A stretch of DNA of 64,000 nt from Filobasidium wieringae (GCA_001600055.1 BCIV01000016.1:62001-126000), one strand, 5' to 3'; counted from the first letter of the stretch, positions 12,116 through 24,135 are shown. Program-made: numbers and translations. The notes: generated by a model from the sequence alone, not told the origin.

Positions 12116-13074
12116 ACTGGCTGTATTGGCGTTGTGCTATGGTTATCGACGATGGTTACCCGATGTAGAAGTGGCTTCTGGCGAAATGATGCTAATTTCC
12201 TCCTAAAAACGATCCAGTGGTATATCTTTGCAATTATATGCCCATACATGGTCGAACCATATGTAGCATTTATAGCTTGCTTTGTTCAAGGGGAACGACA
12301 GTACATCGTTCTCTTTCAAGATCACTTGATCAAAGGGACCCCTTCCTTTGTTTCAAATCGTCATCTCACGATTCGCACGTGTGTGCTAGCTTTCTAGAAC
12401 ATTCATGGGTCCCCTCGATTCTTCAGCGCCCTTGGACCGAGAACCTGCTCGTCTCTTTACAAACTCGTGAGTACAAAAAGCGCGAGACGAGGCCGAATCT
12501 GAGCCGAATTCAAGCAATCGTCTAGAGTTTCAATGATTCTCCAGCGAGATTCATGTTTGGAGTTTCTACGAGCCCAAAAACCTCGAATCCGAGGAACAAT
12601 CTACTGACAGGTTACAAGACTGGATTTTATCATCGCCAAGGGCTTTTTAGGTCGTGTAAGATCTCCTATACCCTAGATCCCAACCAGTTACCGGTCTGGG
12701 CGATACATACGATAGCAAACCACTTAATGATTTACAACCCGTATTTCCGCTGCGTATCTGACCAATTTCCAATTTCACACCACAGGGAGGATATGGCTAA
12801 AACAAATCTAATCGGTCAAATGTAAAGGTTTCGTCTTTCACAATACTGGATAATGTTAGACACTTCTTGTCACTGCGTTTCGCGCACGCGCAACAGAAAG
12901 GAGTAAATCTCCAGACAGTCATCTCACTACCGTCTCAACCTTATCAGACCCGCTTTGCCAGGGCTCTCAGACTGAATTTACCGCTGAACTCTGGAAGATA
13001 TTACCGAATACAGCAAGAATTCTATGAGTGGCACATAGCCATCAAAATAGCATTACATCGCTCTGTCATATTTT
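12116..13074. other. Intergenic region with one copy of a diverged repeat
   Basis: Between two family members, about 12690-12755 repeats in diverged form a segment near 9990-10050. Both copies lie downstream of a family member, which suggests that the flanks were duplicated along with the genes. No gene was recognised. Confidence 0.4.
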
Positions 13075-13705
13075 CTACCTAAAGCTCCGGTCAGTGGCCG
13101 TGTACCAACATCGAAGAGCAACGTAATTCAGACCTTCCCCCGGTGTGCTAAGTATCTTGTGTAGCTCTTCACGAGCATAGGGGTTAAGTGGTGTCGTAAG
13201 TGAATCAGTTCTCAGTGTCACGCCGGCTTTGCTCATAGCATCCACCAATTCGCGTCGAAATTTGTAGCGTTGAGCTTCCACATACTGCTGCGGCTTTCCT
13301 GGATAGAGTAGATTGCAATTCCAGGTGAACTACACATAGTCAGGGCTCTTCTCGTTGAGTATCTCCTGGAAGATTTCTCTCTCAGCGGTTTCGATTTCCT
13401 CCGCAGTAAATCCTTTGTGGATTCGAGCTTGGATCTCCCGTGCATATGGATCATGAGAGACGTTGGGCAACTCAATATCGATCCATTTGATTGTACCAGG
13501 ATCTATGGTGAATTCATAGTGACTGTCACTACACCATTCATGGGCGTTCTAGTGAGAAAAGGCATAGGTAGTGGATCAGAGTTATATAGTCAACGATACT
13601 CACGCTTTGGTGGTCGCTGTATCGTGACAACGTGTAGCTAATATTAGTCATCTCCGTACCTGCAGGACTTGAACCATGTCGGACAGATGATGATGGAGTT
13701 GACAT
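13075..13705 (-). CDS. Small serine-rich/helical family protein, intact copy
   Basis: The model is three exons, 13705-13604, 13548-13336 and 13287-13075, giving 175 aa with every junction in phase 0. Exon 1 is serine-rich (MSTPSSSVRHGSSP). Exon 2 holds the clearest family motif, EIQARIHKGFTAEEIETAE, which parallels EIQECIYQGFNDEED in the copy at 14079. Exon 3 is helical (QYVEAQRYKFRRELVDAM) and ends in an aromatic patch (ALRCWYTATD). The last intron could also use an earlier acceptor, but only the one chosen keeps the long final frame open. No known domain, signal peptide or membrane helix. Function unknown. Confidence 0.68.
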
Positions 13706-14078
13706 TTGATTTGTTGATTATGTATATCAATCTACTCTATCTCAGCGAGTTTTCTGGCTTATCCATTTTCTCGTAGTGTAGATTGTCTTATAGCTTGAAA
13801 AAGAGCACACCATCCAACAATCCCCCTGGCTAAAACGAGCTTGATCCTTTGTTCCTGTCTCCTTTTGCAAGGACAACACGTGCGTGGATTACGCAAGGAG
13901 GACGAGATGCTGTAGGATCAAATCATGGCTTAACGTATGATTGTCTAGTAAGGGGTTGGGGGTGAATATAGGGGCAGAAGTTTAACATCCTTGTTGTTCC
14001 GTCAGAAATTACATCAATTTTCTGAAAGTGTACTTTCAGCAATATCTTCTAAGGGTCTACTTACAGCAATACAATGGC
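13706..14078. other. Short intergenic gap, nothing seen
   Basis: This 373-bp gap lies between two tandem family members and must hold the promoter of the 13075-13705 gene. No motif is claimed. Confidence 0.5.
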
Positions 14079-14614
14079 TCAATTTTTTTTTCCAGCATAC
14101 TTATACGATACAGCATAACAGCAGATATCGAACCATGCTCTAAGTTCCAAATCGAGTAGAGTTTGAATATCAAGTCTCATCGAGTCGGTGCACTTGCCGC
14201 TAGAGAAGTCGTTCCACCATCTCTTATACGACTCCCGTATGTCGTTGTTCGTCTTGTCCAGGAGAACTCCAGCGGTCCAGGCAAACCTCTGGTGTAAAAT
14301 GGCCCATTCTTTAGCCATATATGGACCGTATAACATGAAGTCCTTGGCCTTTGTATCTTCCTCGTCGTTGAACCCTTGGTATATGCATTCCTGAATTTCC
14401 TTCTTATTGGCTATCGCAACACTCTCTCGCGGCGTTCCCCCAGTCTCTGCAGTGTTGACAGAAGAGCTGTCACCATCCTTGGATTCAGAACTCTGTGAGG
14501 GAGGAGGATCATTGAGATGGCTTCTAGAAACAAACAATCTCGCCAGTTGGTGCTTACGCTGACTCCTCCCAAGCTGGAATCTACGTCTCAAGACTGAGAT
14601 GTGTTCGAGTCCAT
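14079..14614 (-). pseudogene. Family copy interrupted by a single in-frame TGA
   Basis: The model follows the family plan: exon 1 at 14614-14558, a phase-0 GTAAGC donor, and exon 2 at 14492-14079, in total 157 codons. Exon 1 reads MDSNTSQS, then TGA at 14590-14588, then DVDSSLGGVS up to the donor. Everything downstream is intact: a serine-rich part (SSESKDGDSSSVN), then EIQECIYQGFNDEED, a Trp-rich helical part (YKRWWNDF) and an aromatic end (LRAWFDICCYAVSY). Either this is a young pseudogene with one nonsense change, or translation starts elsewhere, or the stop is read through. No in-frame ATG precedes the conserved part. Confidence 0.55.
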
Positions 14615-15333
14615 CTTGTTGACTATAGGACAGCTAAGTGTTCGTATCTGTATGGTCCAGAATACCCAGTCAGATAGCTGTGTTGGCTGTTACCGCGTCC
14701 CTTATATATACATGGCCGTGACATCCCCTTTGTCGAGGAAGATCACACGCAAAGGACACGGCCGACATGAGCACATGACCAGCAGACGCCTCTTCCTTTG
14801 TAGGCTGTCGTCATATTGCACGTGTATTTATGCAATATCAGTGATAGGTCATAACCGTCATAGTGGTCTATCGAGCACGAGCTGGACAGCACTGTATGCG
14901 TACTCGTGTACACATGTAGTATCACGCCACCCATTGAGTGAAACGCGAGGCATATACTGGTACGGAAGCTAATTCGATGATACAGCACGTGCCATGGTTA
15001 CGAACTGTAGGAGGTGATATGCAGACATATTGGATATCTATTTGTTCAGGCAGCACTTGTCTCTGATCTCTGAAGATGTCGTGGGACACTTTCCGCTTTA
15101 GCAAAGTAAGTGAAATGTGATCACAGACGTATGTCTTTTGCAAAGCTGGATGCGGATCACGGTTACGCATTTCATCGATTTGCATGCAATATTCAAGCCT
15201 TTTTTTGCGATTCGACAGCTGGGTGGGGCATTGAATTGTATACATGGATGCTTAGAAATACGATACAGGATTTCCTTATTGTTCAGCTTTCAATCGCTGA
15301 TCCCTCAACGAGTCACTTGTAGCGGGACTGCCG
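14615..15333. other. Intergenic region, nothing recognised
   Basis: These 0.7 kb lie between two family members. Short frames are present on both strands but none shows family motifs or splice structure. Confidence 0.45.
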
Positions 15334-15783
15334 CTAGTTCGATTGCCACCTTTGCCAGAGCCTGACCCATTGGTGTTGACGGAATTTATTCATTAATTGG
15401 GTCCCATCACTGAAATCCTTGATGAATATGGCCTTCAACGTTTCAAGTTTCTTGTCGGACCCATGACCTCCATTGTCACGGCAGAATTCCAGAAACTGTT
15501 CTTCGATTTTCTTCTCCTGCGCCTTCTTTAACAGTAAAAGGAGAACCGCGGTATTGTCTGATTCGGCTCTTTCCAACTGATGAGGCTCAACTATCGCCAG
15601 TTCAGAAAAACTCTGATTGTCCGCACTGTTGAAGGTTGAGAGTCTGGAGACCTTTATGAATAATTATCGGCGTGCACATCAGTAAGTCAGTCCTGATTCT
15701 ATCGCCTGTCGGGAGATAGTCACTGATTTGGGACTTACACCCGATTCATCTGTGACAGAAGCGGATCCAGTGAATGAAGACAT
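15334..15783 (-). CDS. Small helical family protein, short copy
   Basis: The model is two exons, 15783-15739 and 15651-15334, giving 120 aa with a phase-0 intron (GTAAGT...AAAG). Exon 1 is the family-type leader MSSFTGSASVTDESG. Exon 2 holds a helical part with KKIEEQFLEFC, DKKLETLKAIF and a tryptophan-rich end (QWVRLWQRWQ). The last two blocks align by eye with FLTFAEEEF and EWYRLLDLWNQ of the copy at 18318, so these two form a subgroup. No recognised domain or localisation signal. It borders the repeat-rich block that begins near 15.9 kb. Function unknown. Confidence 0.6.
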
Positions 15784-15929
15784 GCTAGAATATACGATAT
15801 GTCAAAAATGGCTCCAATCCCCTTCTTTTCGATTCAGAAAAGAGCCTCAATCTTATAGTCAAGTGTTACGGCAGGTTCTCGCTGTCACAGGTCTAATAGC
15901 AAACGCTACTCGTAGGTTATCTGGATGAT

Positions 15930-17300
15930 GGGATAAGGACCGAGTTGCGGTAACTCGGTTAGTTCTAAGCGGTAGACAAGTTATTCGACCGAATTAAAGG
16001 ATTCGGTTAGAATCTGTAAGTTATTGGAATCGAAGAGATTAGTATCGAATGTTGATATTAATCGGTTTAGGTGAAGAACGAAGGTTGTATGAGAACAACT
16101 TAGCGAGATCCTATTGTAGTAACCTCTTCACAGTACGTTGTGGTGAGCTGGACAAACAGGACTACTATCGGATACCCTAGGACCGATCCGCGGTACACCT
16201 TTTAGAAATCTTCGCCCCTCCGCTTCGCTATTGAACACTTCTTCTCCGTGTTTCATCGGCCTACGGCGATGGCTACGCCTTGAGTATACGTTTGATCAAA
16301 CTCTTTTCTTTTTTCATCACCTTTTACACAGCAAGCTCAGTCTTGCGACGGATCGCTTAGTTGCCTCCGGTCTTTTTAGAATTCTCCTTAGTATAGTATA
16401 AATACAAGACTGATCCGAAGCAATTAGCAAAGTTGTACGACTTAGGAGAGGAAAGCAAGGAAGAGCTCAAAGAGTAACGAGACCTTACTTCACATCACAT
16501 TCATTTTACCTACGCCTTTATCCTTCATCTGGACTAGTACCCATAGAGTGGTACCACGTCTTCGACTCAATACTAGAAGGGCGTCACCGGGGAGTCTAAA
16601 GAGTAGACTCAGCTCGTACTGATAGCTAGCCGGACAGTATTCACAGTGGAGATAGTTGTTGATCGATTTAGTTTCTTTGTTTTAGTGTTTCGCCAATAGT
16701 CTCTAGTAGAACTAGACATAGCCCACCGTTAAGCCACCACCACTCCCCACTTGCACCACAACGTCTTGAATTGGTAATTCAGTAGGTGTAAATAGAATGC
16801 GATGTCGGACTTGAATCCTCTATACAATTCGGTTGACTCCTGTATAGACGATTCAATCCCTAACTATATATACTAAACGGAAACACTGCGAGACCACAAA
16901 CACAGGAAAAGAGAGCGATACCACCACGAGTTGTCTAAGCTGTTTTTGCTAGATTCGGTTGAATCCTATTTTGTGTTTTATGGAACCGAAAAGAGAGAGC
17001 GAGCCGGATAGAGAAATAATTGATAGGTTGTCGACGGATTCGGTTGAACCTTGTAGGGAACAACCGAACATGAATGGGTGTCTTCTTTGTTGGTTCGAGG
17101 TTCTCGGTAGATCACCTTGTTCGACGGAATAGGAGATGGCGTTTCGTGTTGTACGAACAATCCGCGGTACGAGCGTATTCGGCCGGCTTTCCCGGAGATT
17201 CGGTTGAAACGGAGTCGAACCGAAACGGGGTGGTAGTTCGGTTGGTTGAGCGAGATTCTACTTGAACGATGTCTTGATGAACCAGTTGTAACATCAAGTC
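15930..17300. repeat. Non-coding block with recurring ATTCGGTT motifs and short inverted repeats
   Basis: The motif ATTCGGTT recurs at about 16003, 16828, 16954, 17039 and 17203. Its complement AACCGAA appears at about 16982, 17068 and 17217. Short palindromes occur near the left edge: CCGAGTT/AACTCGG around 15943-15959 and ACCGAAT/ATTCGGT around 15988-16008. A TATA-like AGTATAAATAC lies near 16395. No reading frame above about 80 residues exists in the block. It could be a solo LTR, a non-autonomous element or a relic; no target-site duplication or matching second terminal repeat was identified. The limits are approximate. Confidence 0.45.
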
Positions 17301-18317
17301 TCGGACTGGTATCCTTTCACTGTCAAAACGAGACATTCCTTTCAAGCCGTATCCTTGCGAGTAACGATAAAAATCTCCGTGATTGATTGTCGTCTAGACA
17401 CGTCGTCACGAGACCTGACTTGTTCTCCTTTGTCCCGCGGAAGTTAGCCGAGGATAATCCTACGTCAACGCTGTAAGCGAGTTTGTCTTATCTTGCCGCT
17501 TTGATAACCGGTATCAGTGACCCATTAGTGTTTGCTTCGCCTGTATCCGCGACATCAAGCAGATGTACCCAGATCTCCTACACACCCACGTCTCGTTCGA
17601 CTACCGATAGAAAACCAGGCTGGAAGTGATATGGTGTGTCAAGCCCTGGGATCTCATCGCCTGACTGTTTTTCCCATAGCAATCGTGTCACCTCGCCGAT
17701 CGATGAGGGGCAAGAGGAAAGTACAGCCGGCTTGAAGGGCGCAATCCTTTGTTCGTCATCTAGTCAGCACCATAGCCTCAGAAGCTTACCAGTCGCCATT
17801 CTCTTTGCAAAGTGAATTTACACCAAGCCAATTATGTAAGTCACTGCATTTTCTTGTCATCACGCATGACCAAAATTCACGAATGCGATGCTATTGTATC
17901 ATCGAGTAAAGCCCTACGGTGATATTCGATCGAATTGTAGCTGCACGCATTTGCGTTCACTGTCACGTTGCGCTTCTTTGAGTCCGATCTATGTATGACC
18001 TTGCGCGATTAGGATTTTCAAGCTTAGGTCTGGCCAAAGCATGTCAGACTTTCGATGAAGGTCTCACGGACAACTTTGAGCCTGTTCTTTATATGCAGTT
18101 TAAAGCATTCGAGTTGGCCACGCGCGACAAGAAGCCCCCATCCTGCATCTCGATGCAATACGTTACGCGGTTAGTACGCTTTCTGTACGTGTAATGTCCA
18201 ACAGCATAGATGTTTTTTTAGGTTACGACCTCTAAACGCGAACGCTGATCGATGAGGGGCAAGCAGTCGCAACCTGCTCATTGCCATCAAGACGTGGATG
18301 AAGCACCTTCACCATGC
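17301..18317. other. Intergenic region, nothing recognised
   Basis: Between the repeat block and the next family member, no gene, repeat or RNA was recognised. Two short plus-strand frames (about 17532-17735 and 17991-18194) look accidental. Confidence 0.45.
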
Positions 18318-18873
18318 TCACCACCGCGGATATACCTTTAGGATTTTCCCTGTTTGATTCCACAGGTCCAACAATCTATACCATTCCTTCCGATTGTCTT
18401 CCCAGCAGTCGATATCCGGACTGAAGATGAAGGCCTCCGAGATCGCTTCCTTCAGATGAAACATAGTCTGGCCTTTCGGCTTGAGCGCGAAGTCGAATTC
18501 CTCCTCGGCAAATGTTAAGAAATCTTCATTGAGGTTCATGTGTACTGTCCCAGCGATCCTTCTGAGAATAGCCACTTGTGTTTCTTCAATAGGTATCTCG
18601 GAACCACCTCCAAGGTCTAAACTTCCTTGGTGATTCTCAGTCCGTTGCTGTTCCTCGTCCCCATCTTCCCGTGTCATATCGACAGACGGCACGGTCGATT
18701 CAGCCAGTTCATTCTCTGAGGGAACCGAGTTACCGCTATCCGTCCCGGAAGATCCGCTGCCCTTTTGATGTACCCAAGTTAGTGACGGAATCATTTCCAG
18801 CCCATGTCATGACATATGGTACGGGTCAGTGACTCACCTTACATATCCTCATGCGGTACTCCGCCGATAACAT
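18318..18873 (-). CDS. Small serine-rich/helical family protein
   Basis: The model is two exons, 18873-18838 (MLSAEYRMRICK) and 18761-18318, giving 159 aa with a phase-0 intron. The second exon opens with a low-complexity acidic serine stretch (GSGSSGTDSGNS). It continues into a helical region with NEDFLTFAEEEFDF and a Trp-rich block (KEWYRLLDLWNQ) that parallels the copy at 15334. A start without splicing at 18794 is possible and would leave the conserved part unchanged. No known domain. This is the right-most family member seen. Function unknown. Confidence 0.55.
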
Positions 18874-20297
18874 TGTGAAGCTACCTCTGCTCGAAATCAT
18901 TGTGTGTGATAAATCCTCTATAATTCTGACGCTTGTCGACTCTTTGTATAGACGAGTCCTTCATGTTCAGTCATCGAAGAATAGGGCATTATATACAAGT
19001 CCGTCCAATCGCTTCTTCTCGCTTGGGAACCTTACAGTGATATCCTACTGAATCACCTGACCAATACAGCCGTTCCCACGTTTGGACGGGAACAGTCGGT
19101 TTAGGCGGTCGCTCTCGTGCCCACAATCTTATTGAAGAACCCATCACCGCCGCACCTTTCTAGTCAATTCGCGCGCGTCATAAACTTCGTGTCGTCCTTG
19201 ATCGCAGTCTAGCAAAGACTGACGGGTTCTTGCGCATCTTGTCCTTCCGTACTTCCCATCTCCAGGGCTCTTGATACTCTTCACTAAGAAGCACAAATTA
19301 GCCCCTTTTGACAATCCTCAGCGTTACCTGTAGGTTCTGAATGAGCCAGACAAAACGGAATACGCATGGTTCTGGATTGAGAAGCTTGATCCAAATGATC
19401 CACGAGATATCTAGGGAACATTTTCTTTCTGAAAGAAACTTGATTCAGATTTAGTCCAGGGTTCGATCTCGACCGCATTGCCCTATCGGCCTATTCACAA
19501 AAGGCCCTTGCGTTGATGACTTCAGTTTTCCCCCGTCGGGTCAACTAGCGCCGCCAGGTATACATCCCACGAACTGAAACCCGCCGGGTCTTATACAACT
19601 GTATCGCCGATTCTCAACTGAATCAGTCAAACCGCCAGGCATAGATGATCGATGATCGATCCATTTTCAAGCGGACAGATGAACGCACATCTTCCGCTAC
19701 ACTGCTCCCACGAATCTCCATTTGTGTTAAGACGGTGGTGTGGAAACGATTCTCATGTCGACAACAATGGCCTAGATTGAGTATGCTAATCGTTGCTCGA
19801 CAGGCAGGGTGGTTTGGCTGTTGAGGTGAGGGCTCAGCTCTGGATGATTCTCGATGGATGATGTGGTTATGAGGTTCCGCCACTCCAAGTTGCGCATTCT
19901 GTTCGGGTTGCGGAAAGATTTCAGAGCAGCTCGAGTCCGGTCGAACGTTACAGCGATCGACTCGTATGAAACCGGTATCCGACCGGATCTCGGTCAAACG
20001 TCGGAACCTCGTCTTCTAAATGAAACCCGACGAGAGAAGCACCGGACCAATAGGAGCTCGATGGGCGACGTCGCGCTTGTGGGACCTCCACATTGGCTGT
20101 ACCCGTTGAACCTTACCTCCACCTTGTATTACGTCATCCGATCGGTCATGGCCGCTGCTCGAACTGTTTCGCTGTCACTTTGCTCGAATCGCTCGATCGT
20201 ACAAATACTCGAAACTCGTTTCGTGACGTTCACATCGCCACTTTTCGTATCTCACTCTCTCACACAGAACACTCACACTACCACACACACACACACA
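18874..20297. other. Divergent intergenic region upstream of two genes
   Basis: This region lies between the start of the small family gene (minus) and the start of the aldo-keto reductase (plus), so it should hold both promoters. A run of CA dinucleotides ends directly at the downstream ATG (about 20279-20297). No gene was recognised in the remainder. Confidence 0.5.
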
Positions 20298-21850
20298 ATG
20301 TCTGAATTCCACACTGCTGAATACGGTCTCCAACAGGACAAGATGTTGTACGTACACCACCCTTGTCCGTGTACACTCCCCCATTCACTGACCTGATCAC
20401 CGCCTGTCCGTATAGCGACCCTGAGGGTACGGGAATGATCTACCGTAACTTCGGAAAGACCGGTCTTCGAGTTCCCGTGTACGTACCTCCTCATCCTCGC
20501 ACTCGATGGGTGCTCCGACAACTGATCAGATCTTCTGCGTTCTTCGCGCAACAGATTCTCTATGGGAGGATGGCTCACCCTAGGAGGTACTCAAAAGGGA
20601 GATATCGTCAAGGAGATCATGTGCGCCGCATGGGACAACGGTATCAACTTTTTCGACACGGCCGAAGCCTACGCTGCGGGAAACTCTGAATTGGAGATGG
20701 GTCGGGTGCTCAAGGAGATGGGATGGCAGAGGAGCGATTTGATCATCTCCACCAAGATCTTCTTCGGGACTGGAAGGAAGGAACTGAACTCGCGAGGAAA
20801 TTCGAGGAAACATTTGATCGAGGGGTTGAACTATTCGTTGAAGAGGTTGGGTTTGGATTATGGTCAGTCCGAATCACCCCCCGCGCTGTCTCTCCAACAA
20901 CTGACACCCCCTTCATCATCCGCCATGCCTCAGTCGACATCGTCTTCTCCCACCGACCCGACCCCACCGTTCCCATCGAGGAGACCGTCCGAGCCTTCGA
21001 CCACCTGATCAACACCGGCAAAGCCTTCTACTGGGGAACCTCCGAATGGACCTCCCAACAGATCCAAGAAGCCCACGCCGTCGCTGCCAAGCTGAACCTC
21101 ATCGGACCTACCTGTGAACAACCTCAGTACTCGATGTTGCACCGGGAGAAATTCGAGGTAGAGTACAAGCCTTTGTTCGAGGGCGAACAAGGGTTGGGGA
21201 CGACCATTTGGTCCCCCCTGGCCAGTGGATTCGTGAGTCTTCCCATCCTCCGCCCCAATCACAACCACAATCACACAACCACTCATCAATGCATCTAACA
21301 CCCCGCAGTTGACCGGGAAATACAACTCCGGTGAAGTCCCCAAAGACTCCCGATACGCGACCAACCCCGATTTCTTCAAGGACACGGTGGAGAAGCTCAA
21401 ATCCCCCGAGACCCAGGCGAAGATTGAGAAGATCAGGAAACTCACGGAGATTGCGGAGAAGGAGTTGGATTGTACGATGACCCATTTGGCTTTGGCTTGG
21501 TGTATCAAGGTGAGTCATTCGAGTTGGAGCTGGCGAGTTTGAAAGGCAAGGGAGAGCGGGGGTCCTGACGATTGTCCCATTTTTTCTACAAAGAACGAGA
21601 ACGTCTCCACTTGTATCCTAGGAGCGTCCAAGCCTGAACAAGTGTAAGCTCCTTCCTCTCTGATCTTCCTCATCGGGACTCCCGACCTGACATTCCCCCC
21701 CTCCCCTCTCCGTACAATAGCGTGGACAATGTCAAATCCCTCAAAGTCCTCCCCAAGTTGACTCCCGAGATTATGGACAAGATCGAGAGCATCTTGGATA
21801 ACAAGCCCGCTCAGCCTGCCATGTTTGGACGAGAGAAGTATTCGTTCTGA
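20298..21850 (+). CDS. Aldo-keto reductase of the voltage-gated K+ channel beta-subunit (AKR6) family
   Basis: The model is seven exons: 20298-20347, 20416-20478, 20555-20862, 20934-21232, 21309-21509, 21594-21643 and 21721-21850, giving 366 aa with all phases closing. The protein begins the reductase fold with [15 protein letters not shown]. It carries the active-site Asp/Tyr in NFFDTAEAY, the catalytic Lys in [20 protein letters not shown], and the cofactor-binding C-terminal [13 protein letters not shown] and [10 protein letters not shown] blocks. These features are diagnostic of NADPH-dependent Kv-beta-like reductases. In fungi such proteins are soluble oxidoreductases of unsettled substrate; a channel partner is not implied. 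Length matches the family. A CA repeat directly precedes the start codon. Confidence 0.95.
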
Positions 21851-22501
21851 GCAGAGAGGATGGTTTGAGAGTTGAGATTGTATGTAATGAAGAATAGTTA
21901 TCGACTTTGGGTCGCAATATGAATTCGAATGGGTTTGCTTGGGTTATCGTGTCGGATCAGTCGACAAAGGCCCGAACGAGCGACCGTCTCTCTCCAAGCG
22001 GACCTGGACCAAGTACACAGCCAGGCAGACTGCTGAACACGCCTGTCGCCAGATCTTTGGTATGATCGGGCCTTTCAAGGCTTGCTTTAAACATAGCCAG
22101 CCACAAAGGGGTATTCTCTTTCGAGCCGATCATCATTGCTTGTATACTGGAGACTATCCTGGTACAGACTGATGTAGAAGGACTCCCAAAGAGGATGAAC
22201 GTGAGGTTTCCGCACCTCTACACAGCAATCTCGCTGCTAGCGTCGCTCTTGAGGATTGTTGGAACGGATTGAGGATCTTCTCCACCCTGATCTTGTGGTA
22301 CACGGCAAACGCTGTATTAGATGATAAGATTAGGTACGGGTCTGGTTACAGCTGATATCGCTTTCGTCTGCCCCTTCCCTCCGTTCTAGTATGGCCTCAC
22401 AGAGCCCATCCTATTTACGTCCTGGCTCGACTGCCCGTCCCACACTTCCGCGCCCGATGATCGTACATCTTTCAGCGCGATATCATCGCATCCTCTGCTT
22501 C
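21851..22501. other. Convergent intergenic region, nothing recognised
   Basis: This holds the 3' regions of the aldo-keto reductase (plus) and the first WSC gene (minus). No coding signal beyond short accidental frames. Confidence 0.5.
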
Positions 22502-22981
22502 TTAGGCATCTGGATTGTACTCGACACATTGTCTACCTGATGGACATTGGTCATTGAGAAACCATAAATCCAACAACCAATGGCCGCCACATTTGGTCTC
22601 TCCCGAACGAGAACCGTCGCATGGGTACGGGAGCGGGTTCGGCGCGATCCTTGACGCGTCTGGAATGTCGTCCCCACAGTAACACTGGTCACCTGTCAAA
22701 ATAGTAGTCGCTCAGTACCTCGCTACTAGAATTTTCAGAACAGACATACCACTTTCGAGTCCAGCGTACTTGTATCCCTTCTGTCCGCAGAATTTGAAAC
22801 ACTTGTCAGGCAACATATCGGGACTGTGTTGGTTGGCGCCCATCAATAAACGCTCTGGCCACTCTTTATCTTGATACGTTTCCTGTCTCCACGCCGTCTG
22901 TAGCCCTCGTCGAGAGGGCATACCGCTGATCGCCAACGGGAAGGCGATCAATGTAGACAGAAGGATGATGAAGGAGCGCAT
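22502..22981 (-). CDS. Secreted WSC-domain protein (copy 1)
   Basis: The model is two exons, 22981-22750 and 22692-22502, giving 140 aa. The N-terminus is a signal peptide (basic start, then IILLSTLIAFPLAISG). The mature part is essentially one WSC-like carbohydrate-binding module with CFKFCGQKGYKYAGLESG, then DQCYCGDD and paired cysteines later (PCDG, KCGGHW). The intron falls between the YAGLESG and QCYCG motifs, exactly as in the two paralogues at 24136 and 46923. No transmembrane segment or GPI signal is evident, so it is probably secreted or wall-associated. The ligand is likely a glucan-type polysaccharide, by family inference. Confidence 0.85.
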
Positions 22982-24135
22982 GGTCGATGGAAAGATGGTG
23001 TTGGAACTTGTTTGTTTGTGAAATGTATGACTATGCTCCGGATAAAGACATCTGATATACGACTTAGCAGCTCAATATCGTTGGCCTTATATAGTAATCA
23101 GGATGCCTCGCTGGATCCTTTCGACTGAAAGGGAATACAACTACAAGGGTAATTAAGGGGGAAACGCAGGGGAACGATGACATCCCCCTGGGCCGAGGAT
23201 GATGATACGGAGAAGGCTAACAACAGTCAATGTAACGTGTTGCATCATCGAAATGTTCCTTTCGCGCTCCACATCACGGTCGTTACAGTTCGTATCACGA
23301 TGCCTTGGGCCATGGACAAGGATAAACACGGGGAAGGTCACTATTCTACCAGGGCGAGGGAAGGAGAAATAGAAGGGGTAACGGGGTTCTAAAGGCACTC
23401 TGGAGGATAGTTTCGTACACGGATCTACCAATCCTACATACAGTATTGTGAACTTTGAATCATGATATAAAACTAGCCCTAATGGGACCGGGACCGAACA
23501 AAAGGGGTTGACGTTCCGGATTGGACATACGGCAGACCATCCGTTGCCGATAGTCACAATCAAAGGACGTCTCACTTTGACTCCTTACACTCGACTCGAT
23601 CGGCTTCGAAGATTTTAAACGTATTACCTCACAATCCTCACCACGTACCATCTATGGACTCAGGCATAGCTGAAGATACGAGTATTCTCGAGGAAAGGAG
23701 CACCCGGAGATGAATAGATCTTCTATCTCCACGCGACTGACCTCGAGACTGAAGGAAAGAGGGAGAGCCGTTCCTGGTAACACCTATATCTTCGGAGGAT
23801 AGAAACAAAGGGAGATTGACCAAACGTCTAGGTTCAGGTTCAATCGGATTCACCAGACGAGACGGCGAATATGGAACCCGCAGAGGTAGCGCCTGTGACT
23901 TTGAATATCGGAATCTGGGCTTCTGGTTCTAGGCAGACCGAGTCGCGTCATCCAAAACCAAAAACTTCAGCGCCAGTCCACGCAACGGCACACATCATAT
24001 GATGCAGAGATGGGGGTAAATACAAATTCCATAGCTTGACTATACAACGAATCGAGAATCCAGGGACATCGACGTTGTACTTTGACTCCAAATTACTCGT
24101 CCTTGCCTAACAGCCTAACACGGATGATGTCTTGC
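22982..24135. other. Intergenic region between two WSC genes
   Basis: This is the promoter side of WSC copy 1 and the 3' side of copy 2. Several frames on both strands are short and show no family features. Nothing else was recognised. Confidence 0.5.
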
